Positions 9,052 to 18,708 of a DNA stretch of 64,000 nucleotides are shown here, piece by piece. Location of the stretch: positions 992,001-1,056,000 of the forward strand of contig NZ_LT607754.1 in assembly GCF_900090285.1 (NCBI RefSeq), written 5' to 3'. Position 1 is the stretch's first letter. Every line of letters starts with the position of its first letter. This stretch comes from Micromonospora inositola (GTDB lineage: Bacteria > Actinomycetota > Actinomycetes > Mycobacteriales > Micromonosporaceae). The position numbers and the translations under genes are program-made. A model generated the notes under the pieces. That model was not told the DNA's origin and ran no database searches. It saw only the letters and a list, made by a program, of their open reading frames with translations.

Positions 9052-10104
9052 GTGAACGAGGACCGGGAACCCGCGGTGCGGGACTGGCTGCCGCGTACCG
9101 CGGCGCTGCTGGTCGGCACGCTCGCCCTGGCCACCGCGTTCATCGCCGCGTACGTGGGGGCGCTGCACCAGCCCACCCCGCGCGACGTGCCGGTCGGGGT
9201 GGTCCTCGGCGACCAGCGCGCCCAGGCGGTGATGGGAGCGCTGCGCGCCCGGACCGACAAGATCAAACCGATCGGGTACGACGACCCGCGGGCCGCCGAC
9301 GACGGACTGACCGCCCGCGAGGTGTACGCGTTGCTCACCTCCGGCCCGGAGAACGGCTTGCGCCTCACCACCGCCAGCGCCGCCGCGCCCGCCGCCGCCG
9401 ACCTGGTCACCCAGGTGTTCACCCAGGCCGCCCGGCAGGCGAACCTGCCGCTGCAGGTCACCGATGAGGTGCCGGTCGAGGGGACCGACCCGCGCGGGCT
9501 GGTCCCCTTCTACCTGGCGGTCGGCTACGTCCTCGGCGGATACCTGGCCTCCACCGCGCTCGGCCTGAAGACCGGCACCGCGCCGGTGAGCCTGGCCCGG
9601 GCCGGGCTGCGGGTCGCCGCGCTGGCGGTCTACTCGATCGTGCTCGGCGTCGTCGGCGCGACGCTCGTCGGCCCGGTCCTCGACGTCTGGCACCACGACG
9701 TGCCGGCCGTCGCCGCGGTCGGCGCGCTGATCGTCCTCGCCGCCGCCATGGTCGCTTCCGCCGTGCAGGCCTGGCTCGGTCTGCTCGGCACCGGCATCGT
9801 CATCCTGCTGCTGGTGGTGCTCGGCAACCCCGGCTCCGGCGGCATCTACGCGCCGGAGTTCCTGCCCGGCTGGCTGCGCGGCATGCACCGGTGGAACGTG
9901 ACCGGGCTGGCCACCGACCAGATCAAGTCGGCGGTCTACTTCGACCGCCGGTCGATGGGTTGGACGCTGACCGGCCTCGTGGTGTGGGCGCTGCTCGGGA
10001 TCCTCGGGCTGATCACCGCCACGATCTTCCACACCCACCGGCGGGGCCGCCGCGCTGCCGGTGCGCGTCCGACCGGACCCGGCGAGCCGGTCACCGATGG
10101 CTGA
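9052..10104 (+). CDS. Multi-pass membrane protein, ABC-2/YhgE-like
   Basis: 350 aa, GTG start. One transmembrane helix at about residues 14-36 is followed by a ~130-residue extracytoplasmic region, then about five helices (near 160-185, 190-215, 220-240, 240-262 and 300-325). This arrangement is that of YhgE/Pip or ABC-2 permease-like proteins, which often lack a dedicated ATPase nearby, as here. The charged loop RDVPVGVVLGDQ after the first helix resembles the start of the extracellular domain in these families. The transported substrate is unknown. Confidence 0.7.
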   Translation: MNEDREPAVRDWLPRTAALLVGTLALATAFIAAYVGALHQPTPRDVPVGVVLGDQRAQAVMGALRARTDKIKPIGYDDPRAADDGLTAREVYALLTSGPENGLRLTTASAAAPAAADLVTQVFTQAARQANLPLQVTDEVPVEGTDPRGLVPFYLAVGYVLGGYLASTALGLKTGTAPVSLARAGLRVAALAVYSIVLGVVGATLVGPVLDVWHHDVPAVAAVGALIVLAAAMVASAVQAWLGLLGTGIVILLLVVLGNPGSGGIYAPEFLPGWLRGMHRWNVTGLATDQIKSAVYFDRRSMGWTLTGLVVWALLGILGLITATIFHTHRRGRRAAGARPTGPGEPVTDG

Positions 10105-10138
10105 GCCGTCCCGCCCGTCCCAGAGTGCAGATCGTCAC

Positions 10139-10167
10139 GCCGGCCCCCTCCTTGCGGCGGGGCCGGC
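10139..10167 (+). terminator. Hairpin terminator after membrane protein gene
   Basis: GCCGGCCCC (10139-10147) pairs perfectly with GGGGCCGGC (10159-10167) across an 11-nt loop, 35 nt after the stop of the upstream gene and before the ppc leader. Confidence 0.6.
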
Positions 10168-10188
10168 GCAGATACGATCCAGGGAGTC

Positions 10189-10202
10189 GGACAGCGCTGT
10201 CC
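10189..10202. promoter_or_regulatory. 14-bp palindrome in ppc upstream region
   Basis: GGACAGCGCTGTCC is a perfect 14-bp palindrome. It lies 26 nt before the ppc start codon, downstream of a TACGAT -10-like box (about 10172-10177). The position suits an operator, but the binding protein is unknown. Confidence 0.4.
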
Positions 10203-10227
10203 TTCGTACTCACGTAAGGAGCGCACC

Positions 10228-13014
10228 GTGACCGACCAGCACGACCACGACGGCCCGGACGCAGCGCTGCGGGCCGACATCCGCCGGCTCGGCACCCTCC
10301 TCGGGCAGACCCTCGCCCGGCAGGAGGGCCGCCCCCTGCTCGACCTGGTCGAGGAGATCCGAGCGCAGGTCCGATCCGACCCCCCGGCCGCCGCCCAGCG
10401 CCTCGGCGGCCTCGACGTCACCACCGGCACCAAGCTGGCCCGGGCCTTCTCCACCTACTTCCACCTGGCCAACATCACCGAGCAGGTGCACCGGGCCCGC
10501 GACCTGCGGCGCCGCCGGGCGGTCCAGGGCGGCTGGCTCGACCAGGCCGCCAAGATGATCGCCGAGCGCGGAGTGCCGGCCGAGGAGATCGCCGCCGCGG
10601 CCCGCCGGCTCGCGGTACGCCCCGTCTTCACCGCCCACCCGACCGAGGCGGCCCGCCGCTCGATCCTGTCCAAGCTGCGGGCGATCGCCGACGAGCTGGA
10701 CGCCGAGACCGCCAACGCGATCCTCTACGGGGCCAGCGACGAGGGGCCGGCCAACCGGCGTCTGGCCGAGCTGCTGGACCTGATGTGGCAGACCGACGAG
10801 CTGCGGCTGGACCGGCCGGACCCGACCGACGAGGCCCGCAACGCCATCTACTACCTGCGGGACCTGTACGCCGAGGCTGCCCCGCAGGTCCTCGACGACC
10901 TCGCCGACACGCTGCGCACCCTCGGCGTGGAGACCTCGCCGACGTCCCGCCCGCTGACCTTCGGCACCTGGATCGGCGGCGACCGGGACGGCAACCCGTT
11001 CGTCACCCCGGGGGTCACCCGGGAGGTGCTGCGGATCCAGCACGAGCACGGGATCTCGGCCACCGAGGCGGCGATGGAGCACCTGATCAACGAGGTCTCC
11101 GTCTCCCGCCGGCTGCGCGCGGTGTCGCTGGACCTCTCCGCCAGCCTCGCCGCCGACCTGGACGCGCTGCCCGAGGTGGCGCCCCGGTTCCGCCGGGTCA
11201 ATGCCGAGGAGCCGTACCGGCTCAAGGCCCGCTGCGTGAAGGCGAAGCTGGCCAACACCCGGGAGCGGCTGCGCGCCGGCACCGCGCACGTGCCGGGGCG
11301 GGACTACCGCGGCTCCGCCGAGCTGATCGCCGACCTGGAGCTGCTGCGCGCCTCGCTGGCCCGCAACTCCGGGCAGCTCACCGCCGTCGGCCGGCTGGCC
11401 TCCACCATCCGTACGGTCTCCGCGTTCGGCCTGCACCTGGCGACCATGGACGTCCGGGAACACGCCGAGGCGCACCACGCGGTGCTCGCCCAGCTGTACG
11501 CGGCCGTCGGCGAGGTGTCGGACTACCCGTCGCTGACCCGGCTGGAGCGGACCAAGCTGCTCGCCGACGAGCTGGCCGGCCGCCGGCCGCTCTCCACCCT
11601 GGACACCCCGCTGACCGAGGGCGCGCAGAAGACGCTCGACGTGTTCGGGGCGATCCGGGAGGCGCAGGACCGGTTCGGCTCCGAGGTGATCGAGTCGTAC
11701 ATCATCTCGATGACCCTGGGCGTGGACGACGTGCTCGCCGCGGTGGTGCTGGCCCGCGAGGCCGGCCTGGTCGACGTGCACTCCGGCCGGGCCCGGATCG
11801 GCCTCGTGCCGCTGCTGGAGACCCCGGCCGAGCTGAACGCCGGCGGCGAGCTGCTGGACGAGCTGCTGTCGCTGCCCGCGTACCGGGCCCTGGTCGCGGC
11901 CCGGGGCGACGTGCAGGAGGTGATGCTCGGCTACTCCGACTCGAACAAGGAGGCGGGCATCACCACCAGCCAGTGGTCGATCCACCGGGCCCAGCGCGCG
12001 CTGCGCGACGTGGCCGCCCGGCACGGCGTGCACCTGCGGCTGTTCCACGGCCGCGGCGGCACCGTGGGTCGCGGTGGCGGGCCGACGCACGACGCCATCC
12101 TGGCCCAGCCGTACGGCACGCTGGACGGCGCGATCAAGGTGACCGAGCAGGGCGAGGTCATCTCCGACAAGTACACGCTGCCCGCGCTGGCCCGGGAGAA
12201 CCTGGAGCTGACCGTGGCCGCGGTGCTCCAGGCGACGCTGCTGCACACCGCGCCCCGGCAGCCGGCCGAGATGTTGGAACGCTGGGACGCCACGATGGAC
12301 GTCGTCTCGGAGGCGGCGTTCCGGTCGTACCGGTCGCTGGTCGAGGAGCCGGACCTGCCGGCGTACTTCTGGGCCTCCACCCCGACCGAGCTGCTCGGCG
12401 CGCTGAACATCGGCTCCCGACCGGCGAAGCGGCCGAACACCGGGGCCGGGCTGGCCGGCCTGCGGGCCATCCCGTGGGTGTTCGGCTGGACGCAGACCCG
12501 GCAGATCGTGCCGGGCTGGTACGGCGTCGGTTCCGGCCTGGCCGCCGCGCGGGCGGCTGGGCTGGAGGACGTGCTCGCCGAGATGAACCGCAACTGGCAC
12601 TTCTTCCGCACGTTCCTGTCGAACGTCGAGATGATGCTGACCAAGACCGACCTGACGATCGCTCGGCGGTACGTCGAGACCCTGGTGCCGAAGAAGCTGC
12701 ACCCGATCTTCGACAAGATCCAGCAGGAGTACGAGCTGACCAAGCAGGAAGTGCTGGCGGTGACCGCGTCGCCGGCGCTGCTGGAGAACTCGCCGGTGCT
12801 CCAGCGCACCCTGGCGGTGCGGGACACCTACCTGGAGCCGCTGCACCATCTCCAGGTGGCGCTGCTCCAGCAGTACCGCGACTCCGGCGCCGCCGGCCGG
12901 GCGGTGGCCACCGCACCGGGCGGCCGCCGCGCCCCCAACGACGGTACGGCGCTGGAGCGGGCGCTGCTGACCACGGTCAACGGCATCGCCGCCGGCATGC
13001 GCAACACCGGCTGA
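10228..13014 (+). CDS. ppc: Phosphoenolpyruvate carboxylase
   Basis: 928 aa, GTG start with AAGGA 8 nt upstream. The enzyme carboxylates PEP with bicarbonate to oxaloacetate, replenishing the TCA cycle. Signatures: [12 protein letters not shown] with catalytic His137, [10 protein letters not shown], the glycine-rich loop [18 protein letters not shown] near residue 607, and the conserved C-terminal end NTG that completes the active and allosteric site. Length is typical of bacterial Ppc. It stands alone with its own leader and a strong downstream terminator. The opposing enzyme, GTP-dependent PEP carboxykinase, is also in this window at 38783. Confidence 0.98.
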   Translation: MTDQHDHDGPDAALRADIRRLGTLLGQTLARQEGRPLLDLVEEIRAQVRSDPPAAAQRLGGLDVTTGTKLARAFSTYFHLANITEQVHRARDLRRRRAVQGGWLDQAAKMIAERGVPAEEIAAAARRLAVRPVFTAHPTEAARRSILSKLRAIADELDAETANAILYGASDEGPANRRLAELLDLMWQTDELRLDRPDPTDEARNAIYYLRDLYAEAAPQVLDDLADTLRTLGVETSPTSRPLTFGTWIGGDRDGNPFVTPGVTREVLRIQHEHGISATEAAMEHLINEVSVSRRLRAVSLDLSASLAADLDALPEVAPRFRRVNAEEPYRLKARCVKAKLANTRERLRAGTAHVPGRDYRGSAELIADLELLRASLARNSGQLTAVGRLASTIRTVSAFGLHLATMDVREHAEAHHAVLAQLYAAVGEVSDYPSLTRLERTKLLADELAGRRPLSTLDTPLTEGAQKTLDVFGAIREAQDRFGSEVIESYIISMTLGVDDVLAAVVLAREAGLVDVHSGRARIGLVPLLETPAELNAGGELLDELLSLPAYRALVAARGDVQEVMLGYSDSNKEAGITTSQWSIHRAQRALRDVAARHGVHLRLFHGRGGTVGRGGGPTHDAILAQPYGTLDGAIKVTEQGEVISDKYTLPALARENLELTVAAVLQATLLHTAPRQPAEMLERWDATMDVVSEAAFRSYRSLVEEPDLPAYFWASTPTELLGALNIGSRPAKRPNTGAGLAGLRAIPWVFGWTQTRQIVPGWYGVGSGLAAARAAGLEDVLAEMNRNWHFFRTFLSNVEMMLTKTDLTIARRYVETLVPKKLHPIFDKIQQEYELTKQEVLAVTASPALLENSPVLQRTLAVRDTYLEPLHHLQVALLQQYRDSGAAGRAVATAPGGRRAPNDGTALERALLTTVNGIAAGMRNTG

Positions 13015-13018
13015 CCCG

Positions 13019-13062
13019 GAACGCACGGAGACGGCCCTCGACCGGGCCCTTTCCGTGCGTTC
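13019..13062. terminator. Bidirectional terminator between ppc and Gly/Asp-rich protein
   Basis: GAACGCACGGA (13019-13029) pairs perfectly with TCCGTGCGTTC (13052-13062), with further GC pairing inside. It begins 5 nt after the ppc stop and separates convergent genes. Confidence 0.8.
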
Positions 13063-13071
13063 AGCGGGCGG

Positions 13072-13920
13072 TCACCAGTCGCCGCCGCCGCCGAAGTCCC
13101 CGCCGCCGAAGTCGCCTCCACCGAAGTCGCCGCCGAAGTCCCCGCCGCCGGCGTAGTCGCCGCCACCGCCACCGCCCGAGAAGTCCCCGGCGTAGTCGCC
13201 GCCGCCCTGGTCGCCGCCGCCCTGGTCGCCGCCGCCCTGGTCGCCGAAGTCCCCGCCCTGGTCCTGGCCGTCGTTCAAGCCCTCCTGGTAGCCGGCCTCG
13301 TAGCCGTAGCCCGGGCCCGCGAAGGCCGGCGAGAAGAGCGCGTCGGCGATCAGGATGCCGCCGAGCACGCCGGCCCCGGTGCCGAGCGCGGTCTTCCACC
13401 ACGGCGTCGAGTACCAGCCCGCCGGCACCGGACGGCCCTGCCAGTTGCCGCCCGGGTAGTAGTAGGGCGTCTGGTTGCCCGGCTGCGGGCCGGCCCGGTA
13501 GGTCTGCCCCTGCACGTTGACCTCGCGCTCCTTGGTGAGCATGCCCGCGCCCCGGGCGGCGGCCAGCGGTGGCAGCTCCGGGCCCGGGTCGATGCCCATC
13601 GCGGTGCGGGCGGCCCGGATGTAGGCCAGCCCCTCCAACGCGGTCTCCCGGGCCAGCGCGAACTGGTGCGGGGTCCTCGCCTGCTCCAGCTGGGACCCGG
13701 CGGCGTTGTACCGCTCACCCGCGTCGGCCAGCGCCTGACGCACCGCCGGCGCGTCGCCGTGCAGGTTCATCAGTTGGCCACCGAGGCGCTCGTACCAGCG
13801 CTGCGCCTCCGCGCGGGCGTCGGCCAGCTCGGTGGCCCGTCGGGACCTGCTCCCCCATCGCCAGAACACGAACGCACCTCCGAGCATCAGGACCAGGATC
13901 ACCCACAGGGCAACTTCCAT
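13072..13920 (-). CDS. Membrane-anchored protein with Gly/Asp-rich C-terminal tail
   Basis: 282 aa from the ATG at 13920, which begins directly with a transmembrane helix (VALWVILVLMLGGAFVFW). The frame extends to 14100, but that part overlaps the divergent rmuC gene. A charged helical region (about 30-130) follows, then a Tyr/Pro segment, a second hydrophobic patch (LGTGAGVLGGILIADALF), and a ~70-residue tail made of GGGDQ, GGGDF and GGDY repeats. Low-complexity tails of this kind occur in actinobacterial membrane proteins of unknown role. No enzyme motif seen. The divergent neighbour is rmuC. Confidence 0.75.
   Translation of the reverse strand: MEVALWVILVLMLGGAFVFWRWGSRSRRATELADARAEAQRWYERLGGQLMNLHGDAPAVRQALADAGERYNAAGSQLEQARTPHQFALARETALEGLAYIRAARTAMGIDPGPELPPLAAARGAGMLTKEREVNVQGQTYRAGPQPGNQTPYYYPGGNWQGRPVPAGWYSTPWWKTALGTGAGVLGGILIADALFSPAFAGPGYGYEAGYQEGLNDGQDQGGDFGDQGGGDQGGGDQGGGDYAGDFSGGGGGGDYAGGGDFGGDFGGGDFGGGDFGGGGDW
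13196..13240. repeat. Three perfect 15-bp tandem repeats
   Basis: Unit TCGCCGCCGCCCTGG occurs three times without mismatch, encoding QGGGD units of the tail of the minus-strand membrane protein. Slippage could change the tail length. Confidence 0.85.
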
Positions 13921-13975
13921 GCCCTCGAACCTACCCACCGGGCGCTCGTCGTATCCGTTTGGCAAGCTCTTCGGC

Positions 13976-15166
13976 ATGAACTTCGCGACGCTGGCCGTGG
14001 TGGTGCTCTGCCTCGCCGCGGGCGGCGCCGTCGGCTGGCTCGCCGCCCGGTCCCGCGCGGCGACCCAGATCGCCTGGTTGGAGGCGACGCTGGAGGCCAC
14101 TCGGGCGGGCGAGGGGCGGCTGGAGCAGTCGATGCGGGCGCTCAGCTACGAGGCCACCGCCCAGTCGCAGGAGGCCGTCGCCCGGGCGGTCGCCCCGCTG
14201 CACGACACGCTCCGGCGGTACGAGCAGCGGGTCGCCGAGCTGGAGCACGACCGGGTCGACGCGTACGCCGAGCTGCGCGAGCAGGTCCGGGCGATGAGCA
14301 TGGTCTCCGGGGAGCTGCGCACCGAGACCAAGCAGCTGGTCGCCGCGCTGCGCGCGCCGCAGGTGCGGGGGCGCTGGGGTGAGCACCAGCTCCGCCGGAT
14401 CGTCGAGGCCGCCGGCCTGCTGGAGCACTGTGACTTCGACGAGCAGGTCACCGCCGCCACCGACCACCAGGGGGTACGCCCCGACCTGGTGGTGCGGCTG
14501 CACGGCGGGCGCAGCGTGGTGGTCGACGCCAAGGCGCCCTTCGACGCGTACCTGACCGCGATGGAGGCGCGCGACGAGCGGGGGCGGGACACCCACCTGG
14601 ACGCGCACGCGAGGCACCTGCGGGCGCACGTGGACGCGCTCGCTGCCAAGACCTACTGGGCGGCGTTCGACTCGACGCCGGAGTTCGTGGTGCTCTTCGT
14701 GCCGGCCGACCCGTTCCTCGACGTCGCGTTGCAGCGCGACCCGTCGCTGCTGGAGCACGCCTTCGCCCGCAACGTGGTGCTCGCGACCCCGGCCACCCTG
14801 GTGGCGCTGCTGCGCACGGTGGCCTACTCGTGGCGGCAGGAGGCGTTGGCGCGCAACGCGGTCGCGGTGCACTCCCTGGCCCGCGAGCTGTACGGGCGAC
14901 TGTCCACCCTGGGCGACCACGTCGGCAAGCTCGGCGCGTCGCTCGGCGGGGCGGTGACCGCGTACAACCGGGCGGTCGGGTCGCTGGAGGCACGGGTGCT
15001 GGTCAGCGCGCGCAAGCTCGCCGAGCTGGGCGTCTCCGACCAGGAGTTGGCCACCCCGGCGCAGGTGGAGCTGGCACCCCGGCAGCCGCAGGCCCCGGAG
15101 CTGGTCGGGACCGTCGACGAGGGTCGGTCCACATCGGCCGAACGGTCAACAGACATCGACGTTTAA
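13976..15166 (+). CDS. rmuC: DNA recombination protein RmuC
   Basis: 396 aa from the ATG at 13976; the frame extends 48 codons upstream, but into the divergent gene. An N-terminal membrane anchor (TLAVVVLCLAAGGAVGWLAA) is followed by a coiled coil of about 120 residues. The PD-(D/E)XK-like RmuC core then contains RGRWGEHQLRRIVEAAG and VVVDAKAPFDAYL, where D and K are candidate nuclease residues. RmuC limits recombination at inverted repeats in E. coli; the biochemical role in actinobacteria is not settled. The C-terminal ~40 residues are variable. Confidence 0.93.
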   Translation: MNFATLAVVVLCLAAGGAVGWLAARSRAATQIAWLEATLEATRAGEGRLEQSMRALSYEATAQSQEAVARAVAPLHDTLRRYEQRVAELEHDRVDAYAELREQVRAMSMVSGELRTETKQLVAALRAPQVRGRWGEHQLRRIVEAAGLLEHCDFDEQVTAATDHQGVRPDLVVRLHGGRSVVVDAKAPFDAYLTAMEARDERGRDTHLDAHARHLRAHVDALAAKTYWAAFDSTPEFVVLFVPADPFLDVALQRDPSLLEHAFARNVVLATPATLVALLRTVAYSWRQEALARNAVAVHSLARELYGRLSTLGDHVGKLGASLGGAVTAYNRAVGSLEARVLVSARKLAELGVSDQELATPAQVELAPRQPQAPELVGTVDEGRSTSAERSTDIDV

Positions 15167-15209
15167 CACGACGGGCGTGACGGTGAGGGCCGACTCACGT
15201 CACGGAGTG

Positions 15210-15235
15210 GTCACAACCTACTTCGGAGTAGTGAC
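15210..15235. promoter_or_regulatory. Hairpin upstream of subtilase gene
   Basis: CTACT (15218-15222) pairs with AGTAG (15227-15231) around a TCGG loop, flanked by GTCAC (15210-15214) and GTGAC (15231-15235). It lies 44 nt after the rmuC stop and 84 nt before the protease start. It could end rmuC transcription or serve as a binding site. Confidence 0.35.
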
Positions 15236-15318
15236 ATCGACGCCGGCCACCCCGAAGGATTTCGATCACGCGTGCCCTTTTTCTCTCTGAAGGGCCCTGT
15301 TCTCTGGAGGAAGAGAAC

Positions 15319-18300
15319 GTGAGTCAACCCCGCAACCGGAGCCGGCGTACCTCGGCCGCGCTCTTCGCCTCGGTCCTCGCGGCCGGCGCGATGACCGTGG
15401 GGGGTGGCGCCGCGACCGCGAGCGCAGCCCCCGCCACCACCCCCGACGCCTCGCAGCCGACCGCCGTCGAGACGCTGGGCGCGCACGACGCCAAGCTCCT
15501 CGACGAGGCGGAGGCGAAGCACGCTCCGACCGTCACCCTGATCATCGCCGCCAAGAAGGGCTCCGCCAAGAAGGTCGCCGACGGCCTGAAGGGCCTCGGC
15601 GCCTCCATCAGCGAGCGGTACGACCAGGTCGGCTACCTGCTGGCCAAGGTCCCCACCGCGAAGGTCCTCAAGGCCGCCACGCTGCCCGGCGTCTCCGCCG
15701 TCGACCTCGACGAGACCATCAAGCTCCCCGACCCGGCCCCCGAGGCCGCCCCGGCCGGCGCGAAGACCGCCGCGCAGGGCGAGACGCTGGCCGGCCCCGG
15801 TGGGGACACCGGTGCGGTCAACCCGTACATGCCGACCAACGAGACCGGCGCGGAGGCCTTCAAGGCCGCCCACCCGGCGTGGGACGGCCGCGGCGTCACC
15901 ATCGGCATCATGGACTCCGGCATCGACCTGGACCAGCCGGCGCTGCAGAAGACCACCACCGGCGAGCGCAAGATCGTCGACTGGGTCACCGCGACGGACC
16001 CGCTCGAGGACGCCACCTGGCGCGCGATGATCACCGAGGTGACCGGCCCGTCGTTCACCAACTCCCTCGGCACCTGGACGGCGCCGGCCGGCACGTACAA
16101 GTTCAACACCTTCCGCGAGTCCATCACCGCCGCCAGCGACCCGGCCGGTGACGTCAACCGCGACGGCGACACCACCGACGTGTGGGGCATCCTCTACAAC
16201 CCGGTGACCCATGACATCCGGGTGGACGTCAACCAGAACAAGGACTTCACCGACGACGACGTGATGCGGCCGTACAAGGAGAAGTTCCAGGTCGGTCACT
16301 TCGGCACGGACAACCCGGCCACCGCGGTCCGCGAGCAGATCCCGTTCGTCGTGGAGTACCGCGAGGACGTCGACACCACTCCGGTCGGCGGCCCCGGCCT
16401 CGTCGACTACGTGAACATCGGCATCATCGAGGCGACCCACGGCACGCACGTCGCCGGCATCACCGCCGCCAACGACATGCTGGGCAACAGCGCCTTCGAC
16501 GGCGCCGCCCCCGGCGCCAAGCTGGTCTCCGCCCGGGCCTGCTCCTGGGGCGGTGGCTGCACCGCCGCGGCGCTCACCACCGGCATGGCCGACCTGGTGA
16601 TCAACCGCAAGGTCGACGTGGTCAACATGTCGATCGGCGGCCTGCCGGCGCTCAACGACGGCTCGAACGCCCGCGCGAACCTCTACAACGACCTGATCAA
16701 CACGTACGGCGTGCAGATGTTCATCTCGGCCGGCAACTCCGGCCCGGGCCTGAACACCGTCGGCGACCCCTCCGTCGCCGCCGACGTGGTCAGCGTCGCC
16801 GCGAACATCAGCAAGGACACCTGGCTGGCCAACTACGGCTCGGTGGTCCGCAAGGACAACGCGCTGTTCAACTTCTCCTCGCGCGGCCCACGTGAGGACG
16901 GCGGCTTCAAGCCGAACATCTCCGCCCCCGGCTCGGCCATCTCCACCGCGCCGACCTGGCAGCCGGGCAACCCGGTCCCCGAGGCCGGCTACCCGCTGCC
17001 CCCGGGCTACCAGATGCTGAACGGCACCTCGATGGCCTCCCCGCAGGCCACCGGCGCCGCCGCGCTGCTGCTGTCGGCCGCCAAGGCGACCGACAAGGGC
17101 GTCACCCCGGCCGCGCTGCGCCGGGCCATCTACACCTCCGCCAAGCCGATCGCCGGCGTCCCGACGTACGGCCAGGGCTACGGCATGTTCAATGTGCCCG
17201 GCGCGTGGGGCCTGCTGAGCAAGGGCGTGCAGACCCGGACCTACACCTCCGCGGCGCCGGTCTGCACCGAACTGTCGGAGAACCTGACGAAGTACAACAA
17301 GGACTCCGGTGAGTTCGAGTCGACCCCGAACGTGGGCGTCGGCGTCTACAACCGCTGCGCCGCCGATCGCGGTGGTCAGAAGGTCAAGGAGGGTCGCTCC
17401 TACGAGGTCAGGCTGACCCGGACCAGCGGCCCGAACAAGGGCATCGCCCACAACGTCGCGTTCCGCGGCAATGACGGCACGTTCACCGCGCCGCAGGTCG
17501 TGTGGCTGCCGCTGAACAAGACCGTCACCGCCAAGATCAAGGCGAAGCCGCTGACCGCGGGGGCGCACGGCGCGATCATGACGATCGACGACCCGGCCAC
17601 CTCGGTGGTCGACTTCGAGGTCTCCACCGTCGTGGTCGCCTCGACCGCGGTCTCCGCCCCGGCGTACTCCTTCTCTACCGAGGGTTCGGTCGAGCGGAAC
17701 GGCTTCACCTCGTACTTCGTGACGGTGCCGCAGGGCGCGGGCGCGCTCCAGGTCAACCTCTCCGGCATCGCGACCGGTTCGCAGACCCGGTTCGTCGCCT
17801 TCAACCCGTACGGCGTGCCGGTGGAGAGCACCGCAAGCACCGCCTGCTACACCAACTTCTCCGACGCCGCCGTCTGCAAGCCCCAGGAGCGGGACTACCA
17901 GAACCCGATCCCGGGTGTCTGGGAGATCGAGGTGGAGGCCCGCCGGACCTCGCCGGCGCTGGACAACCCGTTCCAGCTCCAGGCTCGGGTGCAGGGCGTC
18001 AAGGTCGAGCCGGCCGTGGTCGAGCTGCCGTCGGTCACCGCCGGCACGCCGACCCAGGTGAGCTGGGGCCTGACCAACACCTTCGGCCCGGTCCAGGTCA
18101 CTGGCGTGGGTGGCCCGCTCTCCAGCGTCCGCGCCGAGCGCCCGACCATCGCCGAGGGCGCCGTCCAGGAGTACCTGGTGGACGTTCCGGCGGGGGCGAC
18201 CTCGTTCACCGCTCGGATCGGCAACACCGCCAACCTCGGCGCCGACCTGGACCTGTACGTCTTCCTCGGGGCCACCGAGGTCGGCCGCTCGGCCGACGGT

Positions 18301-18621
18301 GACTCCGAGGAGGCGGTGACCCTGAAGAACCCGGCCGCCGGCACCTACCGGGTCCGGATCGACGGGTACGCCGTCGACGGCCCGGGCACCAGCACCGCGT
18401 ACGACTACCGGGACTCCTTCTCGGCTGCGGCGCTGGGCTCGCTGTCCGCCCCGAACACCCCGCTGTCCCTGGCCAACGGCGCCACCGCCACCCTCACCGG
18501 TACGGTGACCGCCCTGGCCACCCCGGCCGCCGGTCGCGAGCTCTTCGGCGACCTGGCCGTCACCACCATCGAGGGCGCGGTCGTCGGCCGTGGCTCGGTG
18601 GCCATCGGCGCGGTGAACTGA
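15319..18621 (+). CDS. Secreted S8 (subtilisin-like) serine protease, large multidomain
   Basis: 1100 aa, GTG start with GGAGG 8 nt upstream. A Sec/Tat-type signal (RNRSRRTSAALFASVLAAG) ends near residue 37. A propeptide-like inhibitor domain (about 65-140) precedes the catalytic domain. Triad: Asp199 (GIMDSGID), His374 (ATHGTHVAGI) and Ser571 (NGTSMASPQ); oxyanion Asn473 (AGNSG). Between Asp and His lies an insert of about 170 residues containing DVNRDGDTTD, a calcium-binding-like motif. After about residue 640 come Ig- or jelly-roll-like beta domains and a C-terminal pre-peptidase-like domain near 940-1020. It probably degrades extracellular protein. Confidence 0.95.
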   Translation: MSQPRNRSRRTSAALFASVLAAGAMTVGGGAATASAAPATTPDASQPTAVETLGAHDAKLLDEAEAKHAPTVTLIIAAKKGSAKKVADGLKGLGASISERYDQVGYLLAKVPTAKVLKAATLPGVSAVDLDETIKLPDPAPEAAPAGAKTAAQGETLAGPGGDTGAVNPYMPTNETGAEAFKAAHPAWDGRGVTIGIMDSGIDLDQPALQKTTTGERKIVDWVTATDPLEDATWRAMITEVTGPSFTNSLGTWTAPAGTYKFNTFRESITAASDPAGDVNRDGDTTDVWGILYNPVTHDIRVDVNQNKDFTDDDVMRPYKEKFQVGHFGTDNPATAVREQIPFVVEYREDVDTTPVGGPGLVDYVNIGIIEATHGTHVAGITAANDMLGNSAFDGAAPGAKLVSARACSWGGGCTAAALTTGMADLVINRKVDVVNMSIGGLPALNDGSNARANLYNDLINTYGVQMFISAGNSGPGLNTVGDPSVAADVVSVAANISKDTWLANYGSVVRKDNALFNFSSRGPREDGGFKPNISAPGSAISTAPTWQPGNPVPEAGYPLPPGYQMLNGTSMASPQATGAAALLLSAAKATDKGVTPAALRRAIYTSAKPIAGVPTYGQGYGMFNVPGAWGLLSKGVQTRTYTSAAPVCTELSENLTKYNKDSGEFESTPNVGVGVYNRCAADRGGQKVKEGRSYEVRLTRTSGPNKGIAHNVAFRGNDGTFTAPQVVWLPLNKTVTAKIKAKPLTAGAHGAIMTIDDPATSVVDFEVSTVVVASTAVSAPAYSFSTEGSVERNGFTSYFVTVPQGAGALQVNLSGIATGSQTRFVAFNPYGVPVESTASTACYTNFSDAAVCKPQERDYQNPIPGVWEIEVEARRTSPALDNPFQLQARVQGVKVEPAVVELPSVTAGTPTQVSWGLTNTFGPVQVTGVGGPLSSVRAERPTIAEGAVQEYLVDVPAGATSFTARIGNTANLGADLDLYVFLGATEVGRSADGDSEEAVTLKNPAAGTYRVRIDGYAVDGPGTSTAYDYRDSFSAAALGSLSAPNTPLSLANGATATLTGTVTALATPAAGRELFGDLAVTTIEGAVVGRGSVAIGAVN

Positions 18622-18637
18622 CCGCCCGCTGAACCAA

Positions 18638-18671
18638 GGAGCCCCGCCCCCGTTCCCGGGGGTGGGGCTCC
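18638..18671 (+). terminator. Strong hairpin terminator after subtilase gene
   Basis: GGAGCCCCGCCCCCG (18638-18652) pairs with CGGGGGTGGGGCTCC (18657-18671), 15 bp with one G-T pair and a 4-nt loop, 17 nt after the stop codon. Confidence 0.8.
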
Positions 18672-18708
18672 TCCCGTTTCGGCCCGGCCACCGCCGGGAG
18701 GACGGGGG

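Noticed and set aside
13090..13250. CRISPR-like array
   Set aside because: The repeats are contiguous 15-bp coding units without spacers.
10785..13520. 911-codon frame in another phase of ppc
   Set aside because: Translation is Arg/Pro/Gly-rich shadow of ppc.
15211..17568. 785-codon minus-strand frame
   Set aside because: Antisense to the subtilase gene, no recognisable domain.
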